From: JBDHZU01 sp039812085
GTDB taxonomy: Bacteria > Actinomycetota > Actinomycetes > S36-B12 > UBA10799
Length of the DNA: 7,553 bases
Reading direction: 5' to 3'
NCBI GenBank assembly: GCA_039812085.1
Contig: JBDHZU010000098.1
Span: 1-7,553, forward strand
Shown piece by piece: positions 1 through 5,703 of the stretch (its first letter is position 1; every line of letters begins with the position of its first letter). The position numbers were made by a program, and so were the translations under genes. The notes under the pieces are model-generated. The model had not been told where the DNA came from and did no database searches. It saw nothing but the letters and a program-made list of their open reading frames with translations.

Positions 1-395
1 AATCCAGCCAGTTCCAGCGTTTGCCCATCACACAGTTCTTCCACCTCATCTGGTTCGTGGAACTGCATCGTCCCGTCTGTCATCGAAGCGAATGCGGCAC
101 GGGTTTCCCCAGAGATTCCCGCGAGCGGATCAGCCAGCAGGTGACGATCTGCCGGGTGGATGTAGGCCGGGACTCCGCTTCGTTCACATACGGGAACGAC
201 CGACCACATATGGTCGATGTGGCCATGACTCAAGACAACGGCGACCGGCTTGAGTCGATGTTCGGCGACCACCTCGGCAACCCCGCTTGCGGCATCTTTG
301 CCCGGGTCAATGACGATGCACTCGCTACCGGCCTCGGTCGCGACGACATAACAGTTCGTCGCCCACGGGCCCGCAGGAAAACCAGCAATCAGCAC
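1..395 (-). CDS. MBL-fold metallohydrolase (glyoxalase II-like), N-terminal part, runs off left edge
   Basis: This is the first 131 codons of a metallo-beta-lactamase-fold hydrolase; the C-terminal part lies outside the window. The translation begins VLIAGFPAGPWATNCYVV, which matches the typical start of the actinobacterial family encoded next to rel and hisS. The metal-binding signature HGHIDH is at residues 57-62 and follows a hydrophobic strand (VAVVLS), as expected for a binuclear zinc site. A likely lactamase-fold strand (ECIVIDPG) lies at residues 25-32. The family includes glyoxalase II-like thioesterases, but the substrate of this subgroup is not established, so I give no specific reaction. 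The start is chosen as GTG at 395 because the conserved N-terminus begins there. An in-frame TTG at 422 is possible but abuts an AGGAGA (423-428) with no spacing. No good ribosome binding site precedes the GTG, so the start is uncertain. It is divergent from the DUF349 gene. Confidence 0.88.
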   Translation of the reverse strand, partial: MLIAGFPAGPWATNCYVVATEAGSECIVIDPGKDAASGVAEVVAEHRLKPVAVVLSHGHIDHMWSVVPVCERSGVPAYIHPADRHLLADPLAGISGETRAAFASMTDGTMQFHEPDEVEELCDGQTLELAG

Positions 396-474
396 CGCAC
401 GAGGGTATCGGCCCCACGCCAATCTCCTGCGACCTACACTGGCAGTTCTGCGCTATCGACGTGAGGAATGGGCA
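396..474. promoter_or_regulatory. Divergent intergenic gap that should hold promoters for both flanking genes
   Basis: The 79 bases between the minus-strand hydrolase start and the plus-strand DUF349 start separate two divergently transcribed genes, so both promoters should lie here or just inside the flanking genes. A TACACT at 435-440 resembles a -10 element for the plus strand, but I see no matching -35 about 17 bases upstream. An AGGAGA on the minus strand (423-428) could be a ribosome binding site if the hydrolase started further upstream than 395. The assignment is by position, not by a clear motif. Confidence 0.35.
463..468 (+). promoter_or_regulatory. Ribosome binding site of the DUF349 gene
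   Basis: GAGGAA ends 6 bases before the ATG at 475, a good Shine-Dalgarno match and spacing. It supports this ATG as the start. Confidence 0.7.
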
Positions 475-1731
475 ATGACGACCGGATCTGCCGGCAATCA
501 GGCGGCACCTGCCGAGTCTTTCGGACGAGTCGACGACTCTGGGACCGTATTCCTTCGCCTCCCCGATGGTTCCGAACGAGCCGTTGGGCAATGGGCTGCT
601 GGTGAACCAGAAAAGGCGTTGACGCACTACGCCACCAAGTACGCCGACCTCGTCACCGAGATTGACCTTGCTGCCACTCGGCTGGCAGATGACCGATCCA
701 CTCCCGCTGCCGCTGAGGGCACCGTCAAAAAGGTGCGCGGTGCGCTAGCCGAGCCCGCCTTCGTCGGCGATTTGTCGGCCTTGGTCGCCCGAGTTGGTCA
801 ACTCGATGTGCTGATCAACGTGAAGAAGGTCGCCCTCGCAGAGCAGAAGGCCGAGAACAAAGAGAAGGCTCTGGCAGCGCGAACTGAATTGGCAGAAGAA
901 GCTGAGAAGCTGGCCGACTCGCAATCCTGGCGTGCCACCCACGAACGATTCACCGAGATGGTGGAGCAGTGGAAGCAGATTCCGCGCGTGGACAAAGCCG
1001 CCGAGAACGATCTGTGGAAGCGGTTGTCGACCTCACGCACTGCATTCGACAAGCGCCGTCGGGCGCACTACCAGCAATTGGAAGCCACTCGGGACGAGGC
1101 AAAAGCAGCCAAAGAGAAGCTGATCAAGAAGGCAGAAGAGCTCTCCACCTCTAAGGACTGGGGTCGTACCACCAAGGCATACCGCGACTTGATGGACGAA
1201 TGGAAGAAGGCTGGTCGTGCTGGCAAATCAGACGACGCCCTATGGGCCCGTTTCCGTGCCGCTCAGGACGAATTCTTCAAGGCCCGTAATGACGTCAACG
1301 CTGCTTCTCGCCAAGAGGAAGAAGAAGCCCTGAAGGTCAAGCTCGAACTGCTGGAGCAGGCGGAGAAGCTCGTCCCCGTCACGGACCCCAAGGCACAGCG
1401 GAACACCTTGCGTGACATCCAGGAGAAGTGGGAGAAGGCCGGGCATATCCCCCGTGCCCAGATCCGTTCTGTCGAAGGTCGTATGCGCAAGGTCGAGGAA
1501 GCCTTCCGCAAGGCCGACCAGGAACGTTGGAAGCGCAGCAACCCCGAGCCGAAGACCCGCGCCGACGACACGTTGGCTCGCTTCACCGAAGCCGTCGAGA
1601 AGTACGAACGCGCTTTGGAACGTGCTCAGGAATCCGGCGATCAGGCCGCGATCTCCAAGGCGCAGGGCCAGGTGGATAACGCCAAGGCGATGTTGGCACT
1701 GGCGGAATCGTCCAGCGCAAAGCTGCGCTAG
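475..1731 (+). CDS. DUF349 domain-containing coiled-coil protein
   Basis: A 418-residue soluble protein with no signal peptide or membrane segment. Residues about 15-65 form an N-terminal module (FGRVDDSGTVFLRLPDGS, then VGQW) that is common in actinobacterial DUF349 proteins. Three DUF349-type helical repeats follow at roughly 145-200, 222-275 and 293-352. They are recognisable by tryptophans at regular places (W152, W166, W181; W229, W243, W257; W319, W352) and by a recurring pattern W-k-x-a/i-g/p. The repeats are joined by very charged Glu/Lys-rich helices (for example 120-148 and 278-300), probably coiled coil. Residues 362-418 form another charged helical tail. The cellular role of the family is not established, and I assign none. 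The gene is often found close to rel in actinobacteria. It is the only plus-strand gene here and converges on the lipoprotein gene, sharing a CTAG stop palindrome. Confidence 0.93.
   Translation: MTTGSAGNQAAPAESFGRVDDSGTVFLRLPDGSERAVGQWAAGEPEKALTHYATKYADLVTEIDLAATRLADDRSTPAAAEGTVKKVRGALAEPAFVGDLSALVARVGQLDVLINVKKVALAEQKAENKEKALAARTELAEEAEKLADSQSWRATHERFTEMVEQWKQIPRVDKAAENDLWKRLSTSRTAFDKRRRAHYQQLEATRDEAKAAKEKLIKKAEELSTSKDWGRTTKAYRDLMDEWKKAGRAGKSDDALWARFRAAQDEFFKARNDVNAASRQEEEEALKVKLELLEQAEKLVPVTDPKAQRNTLRDIQEKWEKAGHIPRAQIRSVEGRMRKVEEAFRKADQERWKRSNPEPKTRADDTLARFTEAVEKYERALERAQESGDQAAISKAQGQVDNAKAMLALAESSSAKLR
1728..1731. other. Palindromic CTAG shared by two convergent stop codons
   Basis: The plus-strand TAG at 1729-1731 ends the DUF349 gene. 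The minus-strand TAG at 1730-1728 ends the lipoprotein gene. The coding regions therefore overlap tail to tail by four bases, leaving no room between them for a terminator. Confidence 0.9.
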
Positions 1732-2180
1732 CTGGCTCGGTACACCAGTTGTTTGCCGTTGGCTGCGGTCAACGTCAGAGTGTTGTCACTGACTGACCAG
1801 GTCGTGGGTTGAGACTGGCCGATCACGGCAACCACGGCAGTCTCCGTCTCACCAGGCAGACCGGGGCAGAACATTCGCGTTAACGCTAAGGAACCCCAGG
1901 TCAGTTGCGTATCAGTGACGGTGACGTCGCCCATACCGGTGTTGCATCCAGTAGCCAGTTGCACTCGTCCATCGTTGATCGCCATCGTGGACACAACGGT
2001 GTCTGGGACGGGATCCAACGATTGGGTTCCAGGGACAGCCTGAAGACGCCACGTCACGCCATCAACGGCAGGGGCACTATCAGTCGTCATCGTGATTGAA
2101 CATCCCGTCATTGTTAACGCTGCACCGACAGCCACGGCCAACTTGATTGGCGTTGCCGTCGTTTCCCGAAAGTTCCTCAC
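1728..2180 (-). CDS. META/HslJ-like domain lipoprotein
   Basis: A 150-residue predicted lipoprotein. Residues 1-27 form a signal peptide with a basic N-terminus (R2, R5, K13), a hydrophobic core (LAVAVGAALTM) and a lipobox-like end, MTGC, with Cys27 as the lipidated residue. The mature part fits a META domain (HslJ type): an early strand with W44 (VTWRL), then NDGRVQLATGCNTG at 70-82, then LALTRMFC at 98-105, and a final strand LTLTAANGKQLVYR. C79 and C105 sit at positions often conserved in this family. In E. coli, HslJ is associated with heat shock and novobiocin resistance, but the biochemical function of the domain is unknown. The start is a GTG overlapping the rel stop as GTGA, which implies translational coupling; no strong Shine-Dalgarno sequence precedes it. 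The protein would be exported by the Sec system whose SecDF components are encoded upstream on the same strand. Confidence 0.85.
   Translation of the reverse strand: MRNFRETTATPIKLAVAVGAALTMTGCSITMTTDSAPAVDGVTWRLQAVPGTQSLDPVPDTVVSTMAINDGRVQLATGCNTGMGDVTVTDTQLTWGSLALTRMFCPGLPGETETAVVAVIGQSQPTTWSVSDNTLTLTAANGKQLVYRAS
2177..2180 (-). promoter_or_regulatory. GTGA start/stop overlap coupling rel to the lipoprotein gene
   Basis: On the minus strand the rel stop TGA (2179-2177) and the lipoprotein start GTG (2180-2178) share bases. This arrangement usually permits reinitiation by ribosomes finishing the upstream gene. Only a weak purine run precedes the GTG, so coupling may be the main route to translation. 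Confidence 0.75.
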
Positions 2181-4426
2181 ACTCGATAGACGTCGTAGAC
2201 GCCTTCTACGTTTCGCACTGTCTTTAACAAAGCACCCAAATGCTTCGGGTCACCCATCTCAAAGACGAAGCGAGAGAAGGCGATGCGATCACGAGAAGTG
2301 GCGACGCTGGCCGACAGGATGTTGACGTGCTGCTCAGATAGGGCACGGGTGACATCGGATAGCAGACCGGCTCGATCGAGGCCTTCCACCTGGATGTTGA
2401 CCAGGAACACACTGTTCGCAGTCGGGGCCCACTCAACCTCCACGATTCGGGAGGGATTGGTCGACAGGGAGGCCACGTTGGCACAGGAAGTTCGGTGGAC
2501 GGAAACACCAGATCCACGAGTAACGAAGCCAACGATTCCGTCACCAGGAACCGGCGTGCAACATCGCGCCAACTTGATCCAGACGTCTTCCGCCCCGTTG
2601 ACCACCACACCGGGATCAGCACCCGGGCGCGCCCGGCGAATAACAGCGGGAACTGCCTCCTCGGCAATGTCGTCAACAGCGCCTTCTTCGCCACCGCGAC
2701 TCTGCACGATGCGACGCGCAACAGATGCTGCCGATACGTGTCCTTCACCGATGGCCGATAGCAACGCACCGATGTCTTGGTAGCGCAGGTCTTGGGCAAT
2801 AGGCAGCAGTTCCGAACCGCTCATCATGCGTTGAATCGGCATGCCCTGTTTACGCATCGCTCGGGTGAGTTGTTCCTTGCCGTTCTCGATAGCTTCTTCG
2901 CGTCGTTCCTTCGAGAACCAGGAACGAATCTTGTTCCGAGCGCGCGGGGAGGCGGCGAAGGTCAGCCAGTCACGACTTGGCCCGGCACCTTCGGCCTTAC
3001 TGGTGAAGATCTCGACGACATCTCCGTTTTCCAGCTTCGATTCCAGTGAGACGAGGTTGCCGTTGACACGCGCACCAACACAACGGTGACCTACTTCGGT
3101 GTGGACGGCGTAGGCAAAGTCCACTGCGGTCGCCCCACCGGGTAGAGCAATTACATCGCCCTTGGGGGTGAAGGCGTACACCTCGCTGTTGCCAAGGTCG
3201 TAGCGCAAGGTGTCGAGGAACTCCCCTGGATCCTCGGTTTCTCGTTGCCATTCCAGCAACTGACGCAGCCAGCCCATATCGTCCGGGCCACTCTTGCCGC
3301 CCACGTCGGGTTGCTTGTACTTCCAGTGCGCAGCGACCCCGTATTCCGCGGACCGGTCCATGTCGTAGCTGCGGATCTGCACCTCGACCGGTTTGCCATC
3401 AGGCCCGATCACTGTGGTGTGCAACGACTGATACATCGTGAACTTGGGCATCGCGATGTAGTCCTTGAACCGGGCGGGAACCGGATTCCATCGGGCGTGA
3501 ACAACACCAAGTGCGGCGTAACAGTCTTTGATGGAATCAACCAGGATGCGGACACCCACCAAGTCGTAGATGTCGGCAAAGTCGCGGCCACGCACGATCA
3601 TCTTTTGGTAGATCGAGTAGTAGTGCTTGGGTCGACCAATGACCTTGGCCTTGATCTTCGCGTTCTTGAGATCCTCGTTGATGGCTTCGATGACTTTGTC
3701 TAAGTACTTGTCGCGGCTGGGCTGACGCTGCGACACCAGGCGAACGATCTCTTCGTACATCTTGGGATACAGCGCCTCGAACGACAGGTCTTCCAGTTCC
3801 CACTTGATGGTGTTCATGCCCAGGCGATGGGCCAGTGGTGCATAGATTTCCAGCGTCTCGCGAGCCTTCTTCTCCTGCTTTGCCTTTGGCATGTACTTCA
3901 GGGTGCGCATGTTGTGCAGCCGGTCACCGAGCTTGATGACCAACACTCGGATGTCTTTCGCCATGGCCACGACCATCTTGCGCACGGTTTCTGCCGCTGA
4001 CGCCTCGCCATAGGTGACTCGGTCGAGTTTGGTCACACCATCAACCAGGCGAGCAATCTCGTCACCAAAGTCGACTCGCAAATCGTCCAACGAGTAAGAC
4101 GTGTCTTCCACGGTGTCATGCAGCAGTGCAGCAGCCACCGTCGCCGGGGTCATTCCCAGCTCAGCCAGGATCTCGGCAACGGCAACCGGGTGCGTGATGT
4201 ACGGCTCTCCGCTGCGACGGAACTGGCCTTCGTGCGAATCCGCCGCGACTTCATACGCGCGGATGATGACCTGTCGATCTGCCTTCGGATGGAATTGGCG
4301 CAAGGTGCGCATCACTGTGTCGAGTTCCGCCGGAACGTGCTGGCGACCACCGCCGATTCGAGCCAAGGCGCGCCGACGAAGGGGGGCACCATCTGCCCCC
4401 ACTGCCGGTGACACGTCTTGCGCCAT
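2177..4426 (-). CDS. rel: Bifunctional (p)ppGpp synthetase/hydrolase, Rel (RelA/SpoT family)
   Basis: A full-length 749-residue long RSH enzyme that makes (p)ppGpp from ATP and GDP/GTP and hydrolyses it, controlling the stringent response in the cytoplasm. The HD hydrolase domain (about 50-200) keeps its metal-site motifs: ITHP with H79, HDTVED at 103-108, and LGDRLHN at 167-172. The synthetase domain (about 250-370) carries GRPKHYYSIYQKM, YDLVGVRI, YQSLHTTVIGP and VEVQIR. The charge motif is RFKD (319-322), the form of bifunctional enzymes rather than the EXDD form of synthetase-only RelA. A TGS domain follows (about 412-475, VYAFTPKGDVIALPGG), then a conserved Cys pair (C622, C623) with H644 and C648 in the zinc-finger/RIS region, and a C-terminal ACT domain (about 672-749). 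All active-site motifs are present, so both activities are expected. The ATG at 4426 is supported by GAGAGGG six bases upstream. It lies between secF and a coupled lipoprotein gene. Confidence 0.97.
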   Translation of the reverse strand: MAQDVSPAVGADGAPLRRRALARIGGGRQHVPAELDTVMRTLRQFHPKADRQVIIRAYEVAADSHEGQFRRSGEPYITHPVAVAEILAELGMTPATVAAALLHDTVEDTSYSLDDLRVDFGDEIARLVDGVTKLDRVTYGEASAAETVRKMVVAMAKDIRVLVIKLGDRLHNMRTLKYMPKAKQEKKARETLEIYAPLAHRLGMNTIKWELEDLSFEALYPKMYEEIVRLVSQRQPSRDKYLDKVIEAINEDLKNAKIKAKVIGRPKHYYSIYQKMIVRGRDFADIYDLVGVRILVDSIKDCYAALGVVHARWNPVPARFKDYIAMPKFTMYQSLHTTVIGPDGKPVEVQIRSYDMDRSAEYGVAAHWKYKQPDVGGKSGPDDMGWLRQLLEWQRETEDPGEFLDTLRYDLGNSEVYAFTPKGDVIALPGGATAVDFAYAVHTEVGHRCVGARVNGNLVSLESKLENGDVVEIFTSKAEGAGPSRDWLTFAASPRARNKIRSWFSKERREEAIENGKEQLTRAMRKQGMPIQRMMSGSELLPIAQDLRYQDIGALLSAIGEGHVSAASVARRIVQSRGGEEGAVDDIAEEAVPAVIRRARPGADPGVVVNGAEDVWIKLARCCTPVPGDGIVGFVTRGSGVSVHRTSCANVASLSTNPSRIVEVEWAPTANSVFLVNIQVEGLDRAGLLSDVTRALSEQHVNILSASVATSRDRIAFSRFVFEMGDPKHLGALLKTVRNVEGVYDVYRV

Positions 4427-4432
4427 GGGCGT

Positions 4433-4439
4433 CCCTCTC
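4433..4439 (-). promoter_or_regulatory. Ribosome binding site of rel
   Basis: On the minus strand GAGAGGG ends six bases before the ATG at 4426. It supports this start for the 749-residue form. Confidence 0.65.
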
Positions 4440-4457
4440 GTGTCGGATCGCTACGTC

Positions 4458-4473
4458 GTTGTTGGCGAACAAC
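4458..4473. repeat. Short inverted repeat in the secF-rel gap
   Basis: On the minus strand GTTGTT and AACAAC form perfect 6-base arms around the loop CGCC, about 30 bases upstream of the rel start. It could be an RNA hairpin in the rel leader or half-sites of an operator. The stem is A-T rich and short, so it may be chance. The surrounding gap (4427-4527) is the largest on the minus strand and the most likely place for an internal rel promoter, but I see no convincing -35/-10 pair. Confidence 0.3.
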
Positions 4474-4518
4474 TGTTCACTACAACCACAAACGTCGACA
4501 ATTCCTGCCCACGAGTCT

Positions 4519-4535
4519 AGCGGCGAGTTACCGCT
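4519..4535 (-). other. Small hairpin spanning the secF stop codon
   Basis: On the minus strand AGCGG and CCGCT pair around a 7-base loop that contains the TAA stop of secF. There is no T-tract after it, so it does not look like an intrinsic terminator, and transcription into rel is likely. Confidence 0.25.
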
Positions 4536-5703
4536 TGCTTCGTGGTGTGCGCTTCGGCTGGCTGCGATTACCGACCTGGCGGTGGGGACGGTCCTTCTTT
4601 GGACGCGCTCCGGTTTGGGCGGCAGCGGAAGAATCCCCGGCCACTCGCGCTGAACTTGTTGCGGCAGCAGCAACCGCCATCTTGCCGTCCGTCTCGCCAC
4701 GACTGGCACGTCGCGCCTTGACGCGCGCATCCACTGCCTGAATGGCGGGCTCGCGTTCTTTGAGCTGGCACAGGAATGGAGTGGCGATGAAGATCGAGGA
4801 GTAGGCACCCGCTGCCGTACCGATGAACAGCGCCAACGCCAAGTCCTTGAGAGTTCCCGCACCGAGCAGACCAGCACCCACGAACAGGATCGCGGCGACC
4901 GGCAGCAAGGCCACCACAGAAGTGTTGATGGATCGGATGATCGTTTGGTCAACTGCCAGGTTGGCCGCCTCGGAATACGTCAATCGACTCTGGCCGGTGA
5001 TGCCCCGGGTGTTCTCTTTCACCTTGTCGAACACCACAACGGTGTCGTAGAGCGAGAAACCCAGAATCGTCAACAATCCGATGACCGTCGCCGGGGTTAC
5101 CTCGAATCCAACCAAGGCATAAATACCAACGGTGATCAGTAAGTCGTGGATGAGCGCGACCACCGCGGCAAGCGCCATTCGCCATTCAAAGTAGATCGAC
5201 AGGAAGATGCTGACCGCGATGATGAACACCAACAGGCCAGTCAGCGCCTTCTTGGTGATTTCACCACCCCACGATGCACCCACCAACTGCACCCGAATCT
5301 CACCAGCGCTGACCTTGCAGGCCGATGCCAGTGAGGCCGTCACCTTCTTGCTTTCCGCCTCAGTCAGTTCGGGAGTCTGCACTCGAACTCGGTTGGAACC
5401 AAGCTGGGTCACGATGGCGTCGTCGGTTCCGGTAGCGCTCACTGCCGCGCGGACTTGTTCAACTGTGCACGTGCTGGCTGGCACGGCGAACTCAGCACCA
5501 CCCTTGAACTCAACACCAAGGTTGAGTCCACGGAACAGCAAGCCGCCGATGGCCAGCAGGAGAATGACGCCAGACACGATGTACCAGGTCTTGCGTCGTC
5601 CGACGATGTCCGGCGAGACATCACCGGTGTACAGGCGATGGGCCAGACTTGCCTTCTTCTTGACCGGCTCTGTCTGCTCAGCCAGTGACTCTTGGGTGGA
5701 CAT
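4528..5703 (-). CDS. secF: Protein translocase subunit SecF
   Basis: A 391-residue membrane protein that works with SecD to help the SecYEG/SecA translocon move proteins across the cytoplasmic membrane using the proton-motive force. TM1 lies at about 40-58 and is followed by the family motif GVEFKGGAEF (63-72). A periplasmic domain spans about 73-150. TM2-TM6 fall at about 153-171, 176-197, 203-225, 262-281 and 285-310. Conserved motifs include the D187 region at the end of TM3 (ALIHD) and GFSLYDTVVVFDKVKEN at 215-231 in TM4. A tail of about 75 residues (315-391) follows the last helix; it is Ala- and Arg/Lys-rich, ends PKRTPRSKR, and should be cytoplasmic. Such basic tails are frequent in actinobacterial SecF. 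The ATG overlaps the secD stop as TGATG and has a strong ribosome binding site, so the two proteins are probably made together. Confidence 0.97.
   Translation of the reverse strand: MSTQESLAEQTEPVKKKASLAHRLYTGDVSPDIVGRRKTWYIVSGVILLLAIGGLLFRGLNLGVEFKGGAEFAVPASTCTVEQVRAAVSATGTDDAIVTQLGSNRVRVQTPELTEAESKKVTASLASACKVSAGEIRVQLVGASWGGEITKKALTGLLVFIIAVSIFLSIYFEWRMALAAVVALIHDLLITVGIYALVGFEVTPATVIGLLTILGFSLYDTVVVFDKVKENTRGITGQSRLTYSEAANLAVDQTIIRSINTSVVALLPVAAILFVGAGLLGAGTLKDLALALFIGTAAGAYSSIFIATPFLCQLKEREPAIQAVDARVKARRASRGETDGKMAVAAAATSSARVAGDSSAAAQTGARPKKDRPHRQVGNRSQPKRTPRSKR

Noticed and set aside
435..440. TACACT as a sigma70-type -10 element for the DUF349 gene
   Set aside because: There is no -35 match at the right spacing. 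It is noted in the gap entry but not called a promoter.
21..464. 147-residue open frame on the plus strand over the MBL-fold hydrolase
   Set aside because: It is antisense to a gene with a clear HGHIDH motif, is Arg-rich with no recognisable domain, and is explained by high GC.
3445..3448. Rel motif reads MPKFTMYQSLHT where many RSH enzymes have an Asn-Gly before Tyr
   Set aside because: Actinobacterial Rel proteins vary at these two positions, and the neighbouring catalytic residues are intact, so it is not evidence of altered activity.
4251..4952. 233-residue open frame on the minus strand across the secF end and rel start
   Set aside because: It overlaps two firmly identified genes in another frame, is Arg/Ser-rich and has no family resemblance.
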